Source: Crocinitomicaceae bacterium (lineage in GTDB: Bacteria > Bacteroidota > Bacteroidia > Flavobacteriales_D > Crocinitomicaceae). Taken from it: a stretch of DNA of 64,000 nucleotides. The stretch's first letter is position 1, and each line of letters opens with the position of its first letter. The notes under the pieces are model-generated. The model saw nothing but the letters and a program-made list of their open reading frames with translations, did not search any database and had not been told where the DNA came from. The DNA lies in NCBI GenBank assembly GCA_014762645.1, contig JABURP010000116.1, positions 40,530-104,529 of the forward strand, written 5' to 3'. A program made the translations under genes and the position numbers. Of the stretch, positions 34,323 through 44,216 are shown in pieces.

Positions 34323-34847
34323 TTATTCTTCTTCTTTTTTAGCGTCGTCTTTCTTCTCGGCTTTTTTGTCGCCGGCTTTAGCGGTTGCTGCTGCAGCTGT
34401 TGTTGCCTGAGCACCACCTTTACTTCCACTTTTTCCTCCTCTTCGGGATCTTCTTGTAGTTTTCTTACCGGTTTCTTTTCCGTATAGTTCGTTGAAATCA
34501 ACTAACTCGATCATGCACATCTCGGCGTTATCACCCAAACGTGTTCCGGTTCTGATAATGCGAGTATAACCTCCCTCTCTATCTGCTACTTTTGGAGCCA
34601 CTTCTCTGAACAACTCTGTTACGGCATATTTGTTTTTCAACTTGCTAAAAACCAATCGTCTTGAATGCGTTGAATCCGTTTTTGATTTTGTAATCAATGG
34701 CTCAACAAATCCTCTCAAGGCTTTTGCTTTAGCAACCGTAGTGTTAATTCTTTTGTGCTCAATTAAAGAACAAGCCATGTTGGATAACATTGCTTTTCTG
34801 TGTGCAGATTTTCTGCTTAGGTGGTTAAATTTTTTACCGTGTCTCAT
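34323..34847 (-). CDS. rplQ: 50S ribosomal protein L17 with charged C-terminal tail
   Basis: 174 aa. Residues 1-126 are a normal L17 ([49 protein letters not shown]). The last ~48 residues form a Lys/Ala/Glu-rich low-complexity tail not found in E. coli L17 (127 aa). Last gene of the str-S10-spc-alpha run, 170 nt after rpoA and directly before the terminator. Confidence 0.97.
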   Translation of the reverse strand: MRHGKKFNHLSRKSAHRKAMLSNMACSLIEHKRINTTVAKAKALRGFVEPLITKSKTDSTHSRRLVFSKLKNKYAVTELFREVAPKVADREGGYTRIIRTGTRLGDNAEMCMIELVDFNELYGKETGKKTTRRSRRGGKSGSKGGAQATTAAAATAKAGDKKAEKKDDAKKEEE

Positions 34848-35017
34848 TTTTCTTGTTTTTCGCTCCCAAACCTACTATAGCACCTGGGGGCTGTTTACTA
34901 TTTGCTTTACCTTAGCTCATCTTTTACTTCCATCACAAGGATTTAGGAAGGTTGAAGGTCACTTCGACACTGCGTCGTGTCCTCCAACATATTTTTCTAC
35001 CTCAAATTGAGGATGAT

Positions 35018-36010
35018 TTACTCTTTATCCAATTTGTACTTCGATACGTTCATTCCGAAAGCAAGTCCTTTAGATTCAACTAAGTCTTCAAGCTCTGTTA
35101 ATGATTTTTTACCGAAGTTTCTGAATTTCAACAAGTCATTTTTGTTGTATGAAACCAAATCTCCAAGTGTCTCAACATCTGCAGCTTTCAAGCAGTTCAA
35201 TGCTCTTACTGAAAGGTCAAGATCCACCAATTTAGATTTCAACAACTGACGCATGTGAAGTGAAGTTTCATCAAACTCTTCTGTTTCTGACTTGATCTCT
35301 GTATCCAACGTAATTCTCTCATCAGAGAACAACATAAAGTGGTGGATAAGGATTTTAGCCGCTTCCTGCAATGCATCTTTAGGCGTAATTGATCCATCCG
35401 ACTGAATGTCAAAGATCAATTTTTCGTAGTCAGTCTTTTGCTCTACACGATAGTTTTCAACGTTGTATTTTACATTCTTGATAGGTGTAAAAATTGAATC
35501 CGTTGCAATAGTACCGATAGGTGCATTAGCTACTTTATTTTCTTCAGCAGGAACATATCCTCTACCTTTGATAATTTCCAGCTCCATGTTGATCTTCACA
35601 CTTGGTTCCATTTTACAAATCACCAAGTCTGGGTTCAACACCTGAAAAGCGGTAGTAAATTTCCCGATATCACCTGCTGTAAGTGTATCTTGTCCTGAAA
35701 CAGAAACGATAACTTTTTCAGAATCTGTTCCTTCAATTTGCTGTTTGAATCGAACTTGTTTAAGGTTCAAAATGATCTCTGTTACGTCATCTACAACGCC
35801 TTTGATCGTTGAAAATTCATGGTCTACACCTTCAATTTTAACTGAAGATATTGCGAAACCTTCAAGGGAAGAAAGTAAAATTCTTCTCAACGCGTTTCCA
35901 ATTGTAATACCATAACCCGGCTCAAGCGGTCTGAATTCGAATTGACCTCTAAAGTCATCCGATTCGATCATAATTACCTTGTCCGGTTTTTGAAAATCTA
36001 AAATTGCCAT
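35018..36010 (-). CDS. rpoA: DNA-directed RNA polymerase subunit alpha
   Basis: 330 aa from ATG 36010 ([17 protein letters not shown]). A TTG at 36097 extends the frame into the leader and is rejected. Alpha-NTD includes [25 protein letters not shown] and the [20 protein letters not shown] region; alpha-CTD includes [23 protein letters not shown] and [18 protein letters not shown]. Separated from rpsD by a 201-nt gap, the largest inside the cluster, which contains a leader motif shared with rpsD. Confidence 0.97.
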   Translation of the reverse strand: MAILDFQKPDKVIMIESDDFRGQFEFRPLEPGYGITIGNALRRILLSSLEGFAISSVKIEGVDHEFSTIKGVVDDVTEIILNLKQVRFKQQIEGTDSEKVIVSVSGQDTLTAGDIGKFTTAFQVLNPDLVICKMEPSVKINMELEIIKGRGYVPAEENKVANAPIGTIATDSIFTPIKNVKYNVENYRVEQKTDYEKLIFDIQSDGSITPKDALQEAAKILIHHFMLFSDERITLDTEIKSETEEFDETSLHMRQLLKSKLVDLDLSVRALNCLKAADVETLGDLVSYNKNDLLKFRNFGKKSLTELEDLVESKGLAFGMNVSKYKLDKE

Positions 36011-36075
36011 TTGTTTTTCTTCTTTTTTAATTGGCTCCCGGTTGCGCGATCTGAAAGAGTGAAGAAGTTCTAACT

Positions 36076-36099
36076 GATCCTTTGGCCGTGAGACCAATG
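36076..36099 (-). promoter_or_regulatory. Leader motif upstream of rpoA
   Basis: On the plus strand TCCTTTGGCCGTGAGACCAATG; a close match (TCCTTTAGCCTGGGTCAATG) precedes rpsD at 36848-36868. On the minus strand TTGGTC and GGCCAA can pair (6 bp with one G-T, 4-nt loop). Possibly a protein-binding leader or attenuator site. Confidence 0.3.
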
Positions 36100-36211
36100 T
36101 GGTTTATATTAATTGAAATTAGATTTTAGACGGTAGACTTTAAACTTATTTCTAATGATTGTATCAGGACAAGTCTTAAGTCTGGTATCTATTTCTCTAA
36201 GGTCTTTTTTA

Positions 36212-36817
36212 TTATTTCGAGTACAACTCGACGATCAACTGTTCTTTAATGTTCTCAGGAATCATTTCTCTTTCAGGAGTGTTCATGAACTTTCCTTCCA
36301 TTTTTGATGAATCCCAATCCAACCAGTCAAAGCTTGTTTCTTTTGCCGCAAGCGACTCAGAAATAATTTCCAAAGATTTGGATTTCTCTCTAACACTAAC
36401 AACATCTCCTTCTCTTAATGTCAACGAAGGAATGTTAGCGATCTTACCGTTAACGGTAATGTGTCTGTGCGTCACTAACTGTCTTGCGCCTCTTCTGGTT
36501 GTTGCCAATCCAAGTCTGAACACAGTGTTATCTAATCGAGACTCACAAAGCGCCAATAAGTTCTCACCGGTAATTCCTTTCATTCTAGATGCCTTTTTGA
36601 AAAGGTTAGAGAATTGTTTTTCAAGGATACCGTAAGTATACTTTGCTTTTTGCTTTTCGGCTAACTGAATAGCGTACTCTGATTGTTTACCTCTTCTTTT
36701 ATTAGGGCCGTGTTGTCCCGGAGGGTAATTTTTTCTTTCAAGAGCTTTATCTGCTCCAAAAATTGGATCTCTAAATCGTCTAGCGATTTTTGATTTTGGT
36801 CCTCTGTATCTTGCCAT
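36212..36817 (-). CDS. rpsD: 30S ribosomal protein S4
   Basis: 201 aa. Primary 16S rRNA binder and, in other bacteria, translational regulator of the alpha operon. The N-terminus [21 protein letters not shown] lacks the zinc-cysteine set (C-minus form); the S4 RNA-binding domain [32 protein letters not shown] is intact. Lies 68 nt after rpsK; the gap holds a hairpin. Confidence 0.97.
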   Translation of the reverse strand: MARYRGPKSKIARRFRDPIFGADKALERKNYPPGQHGPNKRRGKQSEYAIQLAEKQKAKYTYGILEKQFSNLFKKASRMKGITGENLLALCESRLDNTVFRLGLATTRRGARQLVTHRHITVNGKIANIPSLTLREGDVVSVREKSKSLEIISESLAAKETSFDWLDWDSSKMEGKFMNTPEREMIPENIKEQLIVELYSK

Positions 36818-36837
36818 TTCTGTTTTTGTTTAGATGC

Positions 36838-36866
36838 TTGACCGTAGGTCCTTTAGCCTGGGTCAA
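36838..36866 (-). promoter_or_regulatory. Leader hairpin upstream of rpsD
   Basis: TTGACC (36838-36843) pairs with GGTCAA (36861-36866), and inside these AGG pairs with CCT around an 8-nt loop. It lies in the rpsK-rpsD gap. A role in S4 autoregulation is a guess from position. Confidence 0.4.
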
Positions 36867-36885
36867 TGGTCTTATTTACTATTAA

Positions 36886-37272
36886 TTATACTCTTCTTCT
36901 TTTAGGTGGACGACATCCATTGTGTGGTAATGGAGTAACATCAATGATTTCTGTTACTTCGACACCGTTATTGTGGAGCGATCTGATTGCTGATTCTCTT
37001 CCTGAACCAGGACCTTTTACGTAAACTTTTACTTTACGAAGTCCTAGATCATACGCTTCTTTTGCACATTCTTCAGCTGCTACCTGAGCTGCATAAGGCG
37101 TGTTTTTCTTTGATCCTCTGAATCCCATTTTACCGGCAGATGACCATGAAATTACCTGTCCCGACTTGTTTGTAAGCGAGATGATTATGTTGTTGAAAGA
37201 CGCCTGAATGTGAGCTTCACCAACTGCGTCGATCTTTACATTTTTCTTTTTTGCTTTTCCTGTTTTTGCCAT
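36886..37272 (-). CDS. rpsK: 30S ribosomal protein S11
   Basis: 128 aa from ATG 37272 ([18 protein letters not shown]); an earlier in-frame start at 37314 would add a non-conserved extension and is rejected. Conserved segments: [44 protein letters not shown] and the C-terminal [18 protein letters not shown]. Platform protein of the 30S subunit. 122 nt after rpsM. Confidence 0.96.
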   Translation of the reverse strand: MAKTGKAKKKNVKIDAVGEAHIQASFNNIIISLTNKSGQVISWSSAGKMGFRGSKKNTPYAAQVAAEECAKEAYDLGLRKVKVYVKGPGSGRESAIRSLHNNGVEVTEIIDVTPLPHNGCRPPKRRRV

Positions 37273-37336
37273 ATTATTTAGCGTTTGACTTTGTCGTCTT
37301 TGTCGGTTTATCATTTGGTTGTCCTACTCCTGATTT

Positions 37337-37354
37337 CCCTTTAGTTGGGTTCAA
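37337..37354 (-). promoter_or_regulatory. Leader motif upstream of rpsK
   Basis: Plus-strand CCCTTTAGTTGGGTTCAA resembles the rpsD leader motif (CCTTTAGCCTGGGTCAA). Weak on its own; noted because three successive leaders share the pattern. Confidence 0.25.
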
Positions 37355-37394
37355 GATTCCGGATCCAAAATCAAACCAGACTTACAGCCTGTTC

Positions 37395-37769
37395 TTACTT
37401 AGTTGCTTTCTTTTTGTTAGCAACTGTTTTTCTCTTTCCTTTTCTTGTTCTGGAGTTGTTTTTGGTTCTCTGACCTCTAAGTGGAAGTCCAGCTCTGTGT
37501 CTGATTCCTCTGTAACAACCGATATCCATCAAACGTTTGATGTTCAATTGCACTTCAGAACGCAAAGCTCCTTCTACTTTCATTTCAGATACATGAGCAC
37601 GAATAGCACTCACTTCTTTATCTGTCCAATCCTGAACTTTAGTGTTCTCATCTACTCCACAATCACTCAAGATTTTAGAAGCAGTACTCTTTCCAATACC
37701 GTAGATGTAAGTCAATCCGATTACACCTCTTTTGTTTTTCGGTAAGTCAATTCCAGCAATCCTAGCCAT
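37395..37769 (-). CDS. rpsM: 30S ribosomal protein S13
   Basis: 124 aa. Head protein contacting the P-site tRNA and bridging to L5. Conserved [53 protein letters not shown] and a basic tail. Lies 75 nt after rpmJ; the spacer holds a GATGTGA-type repeat. Confidence 0.97.
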   Translation of the reverse strand: MARIAGIDLPKNKRGVIGLTYIYGIGKSTASKILSDCGVDENTKVQDWTDKEVSAIRAHVSEMKVEGALRSEVQLNIKRLMDIGCYRGIRHRAGLPLRGQRTKNNSRTRKGKRKTVANKKKATK

Positions 37770-37784
37770 ATCTTTTATTTGTTT

Positions 37785-37843
37785 TTGGTGTGAGATGTGA
37801 GATGTGAGTTGGATAACTCAAAGCTCACCACTCATACTCAAAT
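37785..37843. repeat. GATGTGA tandem repeat and imperfect hairpin between rpmJ and rpsM
   Basis: GTGTGAGATGTGAGATGTGAGTT (37788-37810, split here as tandem GATGTGA units) is followed by CTCA-rich copies in the opposite sense (AACTCAAAGCTCACC, CTCATACTCA). Together they can form a long imperfect stem. Similar purine-rich units flank the four-helix-bundle gene at 5.4-5.9 kb. Confidence 0.5.
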
Positions 37844-37844
37844 C

Positions 37845-37961
37845 TTATCCTTGTCTTTGTTTAAACTTTGGGTTCTTCTTGTTAATCACGTAAACCCTAC
37901 CTTTTCGCTTCACGATCTTGCAATCTGCAGATCTCTTCTTAACTGATGCTCTTACTTTCAT
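37845..37961 (-). CDS. rpmJ: 50S ribosomal protein L36 (zinc-free form)
   Basis: 38 aa, start ATG 37961. The sequence [20 protein letters not shown]...[12 protein letters not shown] is clearly L36. Only one of the four zinc ligands remains (Cys14), so this is the C-minus form, which I recall as usual in Bacteroidota. 43 nt after infA. Confidence 0.95.
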   Translation of the reverse strand: MKVRASVKKRSADCKIVKRKGRVYVINKKNPKFKQRQG

Positions 37962-38004
37962 AACTTCTTTTTTAATAGTGTCAGACGCATAACTACTGAC
38001 ATCC

Positions 38005-38223
38005 TTATTTATACCTGTACGTTATTCTCCCTTTTGTCAAATCGTACGGGGACATTTCTAATTTAACTTTATCTCCAGGCAAGATTTTAATGTAGTGCAT
38101 TCTCATCTTTCCTGAAATGTGAGCTGTAATAATGTGTCCATTTTCCAACTCTACTCGAAACATGGCGTTACCCAATGCTTCCACAATTGTTCCGTCTTGT
38201 TCTATTGAAGGTTGTTTAGCCAT
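38005..38223 (-). CDS. infA: Translation initiation factor IF-1
   Basis: 72 aa, S1/OB-fold protein binding the 30S A site. Segments [56 protein letters not shown] are the full IF-1 pattern. 6 nt after secY, without the adk/map genes that separate them in many other phyla. Confidence 0.97.
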   Translation of the reverse strand: MAKQPSIEQDGTIVEALGNAMFRVELENGHIITAHISGKMRMHYIKILPGDKVKLEMSPYDLTKGRITYRYK

Positions 38224-38229
38224 AAATAA

Positions 38230-39549
38230 TTATAGTCCTGAAAATTCATTTGCTCCTCTACGTCCTCTAATTCTTCCACCTTCCATCAGTCCGTCGTAGT
38301 GTCTGTTTAACAAATATGTTTCTATCTGCTGTAATGTATCTAAAACCACACCTACCATGATCAGCATGGAAGTACCTCCCATAAACATGGCAAAACCATC
38401 TCCAATTCCAAACAACATTGCAAATGCAGGAATAATTGCAATTGCTGCCAGGAAGAATGATCCTGGGAATGTTATTCTGGAGAGAATAGTATCAATAAAA
38501 TCTGCAGTGTCTGAACCTGGTTTAATACCTGGCACAAAACCACCGTTTCTCTTTAGGTCATCTGCAATTTGCTTCGGATTAATCGTAATCGCTGTATAGA
38601 AATAGGTAAACACGATAATCATTATAGCAAACACAAAGTTGTACCAAAACCCTCTATAGTCAGCCAGCTCAGCCAGTATTCGGTTATCCGAATTAATCAT
38701 AGTTGGAACGGTCATAATTGCTTGTGCAAAGATAATTGGCATCACACCTGAAGCATTCACTTTAAGTGGGATATATGATCGTTGACCCGCATCCGTTACT
38801 TTTCCTTGCCCAACAACTCTTTTTGCGTAGTTGATTGGAACACGACGTACTCCTTGTACTATGAGCACGGTAACTATAATAATGGCAAAGAACACCAACA
38901 ATTCTACAAGGAACATGAAGATTCCTCCTGCACCTGAGTTTCTTTCAAGGAACTCACCAAATACTGCAGACGGAAATCTTGCAAGGATACCAACGGTAAT
39001 GAGCAATGAGATACCATTACCAACACCTTTATCCGTAATTCTTTCTCCAAGCCACATGGCAAACATGGTACCTGCAATCAATAACATCATTGAGCTTACC
39101 CACCACATAAGGTTTGGATCAGCAACACCTTGGGCATTGATCACATACATTTGTAAGTATGATGGTCCCTGGAATGCACAAATTACAATGGTTAAAACCC
39201 TTGTGTATCCATTAATTTTCCTTCTTCCACTCTCCCCTTCTTTTTGCATTTTCTGAACAACCGGAACAGCCATACCCAATAACTGCATAATAATGGATGC
39301 AGAGATATAAGGCATAATACCCAACGCCATAATTGAAGCTTTCGAAAATGCTCCACCGGCGAACAGGTCAAGAAGTCCTACTAATCCACCTCCAGAAGAG
39401 TTAGCAGCCAATGCTCCCTGATCTACTCCTGGTATGATGATAAACGAACCTATTCTGTAGATAAGGATCAATCCAAATGTCAACAAAATACGGTTCCGTA
39501 GTTCTTCTACTTTCCAAATGTTCTTTATGGTCTCTATAAATTTCTTCAT
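38230..39549 (-). CDS. secY: Preprotein translocase subunit SecY
   Basis: 439 aa, inner-membrane channel of the Sec pathway, ten transmembrane segments. Typical parts: ILLTFGLILIYRIGSFIIIPGVD at TM1, the plug region, LGIMPYISASIIMQLL at TM2, and NPKQIADDLKRNGGFVPGIKPG before TM8. It would carry signal-peptide proteins, including the T9SS cargo of this window, across the inner membrane. 24 nt after rplO. Confidence 0.97.
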   Translation of the reverse strand: MKKFIETIKNIWKVEELRNRILLTFGLILIYRIGSFIIIPGVDQGALAANSSGGGLVGLLDLFAGGAFSKASIMALGIMPYISASIIMQLLGMAVPVVQKMQKEGESGRRKINGYTRVLTIVICAFQGPSYLQMYVINAQGVADPNLMWWVSSMMLLIAGTMFAMWLGERITDKGVGNGISLLITVGILARFPSAVFGEFLERNSGAGGIFMFLVELLVFFAIIIVTVLIVQGVRRVPINYAKRVVGQGKVTDAGQRSYIPLKVNASGVMPIIFAQAIMTVPTMINSDNRILAELADYRGFWYNFVFAIMIIVFTYFYTAITINPKQIADDLKRNGGFVPGIKPGSDTADFIDTILSRITFPGSFFLAAIAIIPAFAMLFGIGDGFAMFMGGTSMLIMVGVVLDTLQQIETYLLNRHYDGLMEGGRIRGRRGANEFSGL

Positions 39550-39573
39550 TGAGGCTAGTGTCTGTATCGTTTG

Positions 39574-40020
39574 TTATATTACTTCTGCTGTTCCGCCGGC
39601 ACCTTCTATAGCTGCCTTGGCTGATGCAGAGTAACCGTTTGCTTTAACTGAAAGTTTTGCTTTTAACTCACCTCTTCCTAAAATCTTGATCAGATCATTT
39701 TTACCTGCAAGACCATTCTCACGAAGAGATTCTGGTGTAATTTCTTTCACTTTCTTATCGTCAACTAGCTTCTGCAATGTATCCAGGTTGATTCCTTTGT
39801 ATACCGTTCTGTTCGGATTTGTAAATCCAAATTTAGGCACACGTCTTTGAAGAGGCATTTGCCCACCTTCAAAACCAATCTTTTTAGAATAACCTGAACG
39901 AGATTTCGCTCCTTTATGACCTCTACCTGCTGTACCTGCAGCTCCAGATCCTTGTCCTCTACCTAATCGCTTGTTCTTTTTAACAGAACCATCAGCTGGT
40001 TTAATGTTTTGCAATTTCAT
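39574..40020 (-). CDS. rplO: 50S ribosomal protein L15
   Basis: 148 aa. Gly/Arg-rich N-terminus (RLGRGQGSGAAGTAGRGHKGAKSRSG) and the GGQMPLQRRVPKFGF motif are typical. 39 nt after rpmD. Confidence 0.97.
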   Translation of the reverse strand: MKLQNIKPADGSVKKNKRLGRGQGSGAAGTAGRGHKGAKSRSGYSKKIGFEGGQMPLQRRVPKFGFTNPNRTVYKGINLDTLQKLVDDKKVKEITPESLRENGLAGKNDLIKILGRGELKAKLSVKANGYSASAKAAIEGAGGTAEVI

Positions 40021-40059
40021 ACTGTAATGATATTACTCGCTTTCGCTTTTCGTTAATAA

Positions 40060-40236
40060 TTAATCTACTACCTCTATGAGGTGAGACACTTTGTTTATCA
40101 TCCCCTGGATTTGCGGAGTATTTTCATGCTCTACAACCTGGTTCAGTTTTTTAAATCCAAGAGCTTCGATCGTAGCCTTTTGGTCTTTCGGTCTGTTAAT
40201 CGTGCTTCTTACTTGTTTGATCTTAATCTTCGCCAT
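40060..40236 (-). CDS. rpmD: 50S ribosomal protein L30
   Basis: 58 aa from ATG 40236 ([22 protein letters not shown]). An in-frame start eight codons upstream (40260) is rejected because L30 proteins begin at this MAKIK position. 24 nt after rpsE. Confidence 0.95.
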   Translation of the reverse strand: MAKIKIKQVRSTINRPKDQKATIEALGFKKLNQVVEHENTPQIQGMINKVSHLIEVVD

Positions 40237-40260
40237 CTTATTACTTTCTTTGGGATTCAA

Positions 40261-40767
40261 TTACCCGTTAAAAACTTTATCCAACGACACCCCTCTATCT
40301 TGAGCTACCTGTACAGCATCTCTCATTTGTTGAAGTGCATTGAAGGTTGCTTTCACCACATTGTGAGGATTTGACGAACCTTGAGATTTTGCAAGGATAT
40401 CAGTAACACCCGCAGATTCTAATACTGCACGCATTGCACCACCTGCAATAACTCCGGTACCGTGAGAAGCTGGTTTCAATAATACAGATGCTCCTGCATA
40501 TTTACCTTTCTGTAGGTGAGGCACTGTTCCGTGAATAACGGGAACCCTGATCAGGTTCTTTTTAGCGTCATCTACACCTTTAGAAATTGCTTCAACTACC
40601 TCTTTGGCTTTTCCAAGACCGTGACCAACGATACCATTTTCATCTCCCACAACAACAATAGCTGAGAAGCTGAACGTACGTCCACCTTTAGTTACTTTAG
40701 TAACACGATTCAAGGCAACTAATTTGTCCTTCAATTCAATGTCTGTAGCTCTAATTTGTTTTTCCAT
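40261..40767 (-). CDS. rpsE: 30S ribosomal protein S5
   Basis: 168 aa. The dsRBD-like N-domain [47 protein letters not shown] and the C-domain [34 protein letters not shown] are intact. 12 nt after rplR. Confidence 0.97.
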   Translation of the reverse strand: MEKQIRATDIELKDKLVALNRVTKVTKGGRTFSFSAIVVVGDENGIVGHGLGKAKEVVEAISKGVDDAKKNLIRVPVIHGTVPHLQKGKYAGASVLLKPASHGTGVIAGGAMRAVLESAGVTDILAKSQGSSNPHNVVKATFNALQQMRDAVQVAQDRGVSLDKVFNG

Positions 40768-40779
40768 CAGGTATCTTTC

Positions 40780-41133
40780 TTAAAATTTTAATCCTCCTTC
40801 ACGAGCACCATCTGCCAAAGATTTTACTCTTCCGTGATATTGGTATCCGTTTCTGTCAAATACAACTTGTTCAACTCCGGCTTTGATTGCTTTCTCAGCC
40901 AATTCTTTTCCAACAATTGCAGCAGCTTCGGTTTTATTCATTCCTTTGGCTGCTTTATTGCTAGCAGACGACGCAGAAGCTAATGTTTTCCCTTCTACAT
41001 CATTAATGATTTGAGCGTAGATCGCTTTATTTGATCTATACACACTTAATCTTGGTCTTTCAGCTGATCCAAAGACATTCTTGCGAATTCTTCTTTTGAT
41101 CTTAGCTCTTTTTTCAACTTTTCTTGATGCCAT
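40780..41133 (-). CDS. rplR: 50S ribosomal protein L18
   Basis: 117 aa, 5S rRNA-binding protein. [31 protein letters not shown] and the end [26 protein letters not shown] are characteristic. 7 nt after rplF. Confidence 0.97.
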   Translation of the reverse strand: MASRKVEKRAKIKRRIRKNVFGSAERPRLSVYRSNKAIYAQIINDVEGKTLASASSASNKAAKGMNKTEAAAIVGKELAEKAIKAGVEQVVFDRNGYQYHGRVKSLADGAREGGLKF

Positions 41134-41140
41134 AACTCAA

Positions 41141-41701
41141 TTAACTTGTAGCTGAAGCAGATTTACCTGCTTTTCTTCTTATGTATTCGTCTACGTATCT
41201 TATTCCTTTTCCTTTGTATGGTTCAGGTTTTCTCAATGATCTGATTTTAGCAGCAACCTGCCCAACCAGTTGTTTGTCGTGAGAAGTAAGTGTTACCACA
41301 GGTGCCTGTCCTTTTTCAGTATCAGCTGTAAAGTTCACCTCAGGTGGCATTTCCATAACAACAGCATGTGAGTAACCAATCACCATTTCTAATAAATTCC
41401 CTTTAGCAGTGGCACGATAACCAACTCCATGGAATTCAAGTTTCTTTTCAAATCCTTTTGATACCCCTTCAATCATATTTGCAATCAAGGCACGGTAAAG
41501 ACCATGTTTTGATCTATGGTTAGGTAAATCAGAAGCTCTATCCAATGTTACTGTTCCATCTTCAAGTTTGATTGTCACAGCAGATGAATCGTAATCCTGT
41601 GTTAGCTCACCTTTCGGTCCTTTAGTACTAATCACATCATTTTCGATCTTCAGCTCAACCCCTTCAGGGACCGTAATCGGATTATTTCCTATTCTTGACA
41701 T
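41141..41701 (-). CDS. rplF: 50S ribosomal protein L6
   Basis: 186 aa. Starts MSRIGNNPITVPEGVE; the C-terminal signature is RKPEPYKGKGIRYVDEYIRRKAGKSA. Near the GTPase centre of the 50S. 21 nt after rpsH. Confidence 0.97.
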   Translation of the reverse strand: MSRIGNNPITVPEGVELKIENDVISTKGPKGELTQDYDSSAVTIKLEDGTVTLDRASDLPNHRSKHGLYRALIANMIEGVSKGFEKKLEFHGVGYRATAKGNLLEMVIGYSHAVVMEMPPEVNFTADTEKGQAPVVTLTSHDKQLVGQVAAKIRSLRKPEPYKGKGIRYVDEYIRRKAGKSASATS

Positions 41702-41722
41702 GTCTAAATTCTTTTTTCTGGT

Positions 41723-42115
41723 TTAGTAAACGTAGCAAAGTATTTCGCCACCTACATTTTCAGTTCTTGCTTCCTTATCCGTAATCACTCCTTTTGAAGT
41801 TGAAAGGATAGCCACTCCCAATCCGTTTAATACACGCGGAAGATTATCTGCTCCGCAGTATTTTCTTAAACCAGGTTTACTGATTCTTTCGATCTTTTTA
41901 ATGGCAGGAACATTTTTGTTGTATTTCAAAGCTATTTTGATAATACCTTGTTTCCCGTCATCTTCGAACTTATGTGAAAGGATGTAACCTTTCTCGTCCA
42001 AGATCTTTGTAATCTCTTTTTTCAAGTTTGACGCAGGGATCTCCACTACTTTGTGGCGAGCCATTTGAGCATTTCTCACTCGCGTCAAAAAATCTGCTAT
42101 TGGATCTGTATTCAT
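41723..42115 (-). CDS. rpsH: 30S ribosomal protein S8
   Basis: 130 aa. [31 protein letters not shown] and the RNA-binding end [31 protein letters not shown] are typical. 57 nt after rpsN, a gap containing a 12-bp palindrome. Confidence 0.97.
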   Translation of the reverse strand: MNTDPIADFLTRVRNAQMARHKVVEIPASNLKKEITKILDEKGYILSHKFEDDGKQGIIKIALKYNKNVPAIKKIERISKPGLRKYCGADNLPRVLNGLGVAILSTSKGVITDKEARTENVGGEILCYVY

Positions 42116-42135
42116 TTATTTAAATTTTAGACTTG

Positions 42136-42147
42136 AGACCACGTGGT
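42136..42147. repeat. Perfect palindrome in the rpsN-rpsH gap
   Basis: GACCACGTGGTC is a 12-bp perfect palindrome, in a spacer that is otherwise AT-rich. It could be a protein-binding site or part of a leader hairpin. Confidence 0.4.
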
Positions 42148-42172
42148 CCCAGTTTCTAATTAGTATTCTTTT

Positions 42173-42460
42173 TTACCAGCTGGCTTTAGTTACTCCCGGG
42201 ATCTTACCTTCGAGTGCCATTTCTCTGAATGTCACACGTGAGATTCCGAATTGTCTCATGTAACCTCTTGGTCTTCCTGTCAACTGGCATCTGTTATGAA
42301 CACGGATACCCATTGAATTTTTAGGAAGTTTTTGCAATGCCATCATAGCATCCCAGTCACCCTGAGCAGCTTTTTTTCTAAGCTCAGCTCTTTTTTCAGC
42401 ATACTTAGCAGCCATTTTAATTTTCTTACGCTGCTTAGCTTTCATTGATTCTTTTGCCAT
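42173..42460 (-). CDS. rpsN: 30S ribosomal protein S14 (zinc-free form)
   Basis: 95 aa. Starts [13 protein letters not shown] and ends [41 protein letters not shown]. Lacks the CxxC pairs of the short zinc form. 20 nt after rplE. Confidence 0.96.
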   Translation of the reverse strand: MAKESMKAKQRKKIKMAAKYAEKRAELRKKAAQGDWDAMMALQKLPKNSMGIRVHNRCQLTGRPRGYMRQFGISRVTFREMALEGKIPGVTKASW

Positions 42461-42480
42461 AATCTTATCTTTTCAACTGA

Positions 42481-43236
42481 TTATTCAGTTGCTTCAGTCT
42501 CATTATTAGTTTCTTCAGCGCTATTATCTGCTTTAGGCTCTTCAGTTGCCGGAGCTGCCTGACCTTCAGGTTTAGCTTCAGATCCTTCTTCTCTACTTTC
42601 TTCTCTCAACGCAGCCTGTGCATCTTCTCTCTCCTTTTTCATGGCAACTTTTTTAGCTTCTGCAGCTTCTCTTGCAGCAGCTCTGTCATCTTTTACAAAA
42701 GGGAAATAAAATGCTTCTAATAGCGCTTTTGCTTCCTCGTCCGAATCTGTGCTGGTGACAAAAGTGATATCCATTCCCAATATCTTATTTACCTTATCGA
42801 TATCGATTTCAGGAAAGATGATGTGTTCTTTGATACCCATATTGAAGTTTCCGTTTCCGTCGAAACCTTTAGGGGAAATCCCTCTAAAGTCACGCGTTCT
42901 TGGAAGCGCAATATTGATCAAACGATCAAGGAACTCATACATTTTATCACCTCTTAGGGTCACTTTTGTACCGATAGGCATACCTTTTCTCAACTTAAAG
43001 TTGGAAATGTCTTTTTTAGACATGGTAGAAATCGGTTGTTGACCAGCGATCAACGCCAAATCTTTCATGGCTGCATCAATAACCTTCTTGTCTGCAACTG
43101 CTTCACCTAATCCCTGGCTAAGCACGATCTTCTCCAATTTAGGAACACGCATGGTCGATTTAAAACCATACTTTTCCTTCAACGCTTTCGCGATTTCAGT
43201 GGAGTATCTCTCTTTCAATCTTGGTTTATAGCTCAT
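42481..43236 (-). CDS. rplE: 50S ribosomal protein L5 with long C-terminal tail
   Basis: 251 aa. Residues 1-184 are a normal L5 ([43 protein letters not shown], the [27 protein letters not shown] end). From about residue 185 a 67-residue tail rich in Ala, Glu and Lys follows. It has no place in the canonical L5 fold and may protrude from the central protuberance. Overlaps rplX by 1 nt (TAATG). Confidence 0.96.
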   Translation of the reverse strand: MSYKPRLKERYSTEIAKALKEKYGFKSTMRVPKLEKIVLSQGLGEAVADKKVIDAAMKDLALIAGQQPISTMSKKDISNFKLRKGMPIGTKVTLRGDKMYEFLDRLINIALPRTRDFRGISPKGFDGNGNFNMGIKEHIIFPEIDIDKVNKILGMDITFVTSTDSDEEAKALLEAFYFPFVKDDRAAAREAAEAKKVAMKKEREDAQAALREESREEGSEAKPEGQAAPATEEPKADNSAEETNNETEATE

Positions 43237-43553
43237 TACTTAACTACCTCCCCATTCTTTTTTAAAAATCTTACCAATTTTCCGTCGTCGCCTTCTTTGC
43301 GACCAACTTTTGAAGCCACACCACCTTGTACTAACATTACGTTAGAAATGTGGATTCCAGCTTCTGCTTCTTCAATTCCTCCTTGAGGATTTGCAGCTGA
43401 AGGTTTTACGTGTTTTTTCACCACGTTTACTCCTTCAACGATCACGCGATTTTTCTTGCGATCGATATGAAGGATTTTCCCTTCACTTCCTTTAGCTTCT
43501 CCAGCGATCACCTTAACAGTGTCTCCGGTTTTTATGTGTAATTTTTTCGCCAT
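43236..43553 (-). CDS. rplX: 50S ribosomal protein L24
   Basis: 105 aa, KOW-domain early assembly protein. [49 protein letters not shown] matches. 11 nt after rplN; the stop overlaps the rplE start. Confidence 0.97.
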   Translation of the reverse strand: MAKKLHIKTGDTVKVIAGEAKGSEGKILHIDRKKNRVIVEGVNVVKKHVKPSAANPQGGIEEAEAGIHISNVMLVQGGVASKVGRKEGDDGKLVRFLKKNGEVVK

Positions 43554-43564
43554 TTCTCTGCGTA

Positions 43565-43933
43565 TTAAAGTACCTCAGGTGCCAATGAAACAACTTTCAT
43601 GTATTCTTTTTCACGCAACTCTCTAGCTACGGGTCCGAAAATACGAGTTCCTCTCATTTCTCCTGCTTCGTTCAACAATACAACCGCATTATCATCAAAT
43701 CTGATGTATGATCCATCCGGTCTTCTAATTTCTTTCTTTGTTCTTACAACTACCGCTTTGGTTACCTGTCCTTTTTTGACATTCCCTTGGGGCATTGCAT
43801 TTTTTACAGTCACAACAATTTTGTCACCAATAGAAGCATATCTTCTCTTAGTTCCTCCAAGAACCCGGATACAAAGTACTTCCTTTGCTCCACTGTTGTC
43901 TGCTACATCTAATCTACTTTCCTGCTGAATCAT
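43565..43933 (-). CDS. rplN: 50S ribosomal protein L14
   Basis: 122 aa. [37 protein letters not shown] and the C-terminal [29 protein letters not shown] are typical. Contacts 16S rRNA in an intersubunit bridge. 8 nt after rpsQ. Confidence 0.97.
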   Translation of the reverse strand: MIQQESRLDVADNSGAKEVLCIRVLGGTKRRYASIGDKIVVTVKNAMPQGNVKKGQVTKAVVVRTKKEIRRPDGSYIRFDDNAVVLLNEAGEMRGTRIFGPVARELREKEYMKVVSLAPEVL

Positions 43934-43941
43934 GGGTCAAA

Positions 43942-44202
43942 TTATTTAGCTCGTTCAACGATTTCTACTAATCTCCAGTTCTTGTTCTTCGACAATTTTC
44001 TCGTTTCCATGATTCGAACAGTATCACCGATATTACAATCGTTGTTTTCGTCATGTGCTACGAACTTTGTCGTTTTCTTCACGAACTTTCCGTACTTCGG
44101 GTGTTTTACTTTACGCTCAACAGATACCACGATAGATTTCTCCATTTTATCCGAGGTAACCAACCCGATTCTTTCTTTTCTTAAGTTTCTTTTATTCTCC
44201 AT
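43942..44202 (-). CDS. rpsQ: 30S ribosomal protein S17
   Basis: 86 aa OB-fold protein. [42 protein letters not shown] and [27 protein letters not shown] match. 14 nt after rpmC. Confidence 0.97.
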   Translation of the reverse strand: MENKRNLRKERIGLVTSDKMEKSIVVSVERKVKHPKYGKFVKKTTKFVAHDENNDCNIGDTVRIMETRKLSKNKNWRLVEIVERAK

Positions 44203-44216
44203 TACAAACCGTTTCT

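Noticed and set aside
34284..34487. Plus-strand ORF encoding a Phe/Val-rich membrane-like peptide
   Set aside because: It is the antisense of the Lys/Glu/Ala-rich tail of L17; such tails give hydrophobic antisense frames. No promoter or family support.
36011..36097. TTG-started N-terminal extension of RpoA
   Set aside because: The 29 added residues are not part of alpha subunits, and they overlap a leader motif; ATG 36010 fits the family.
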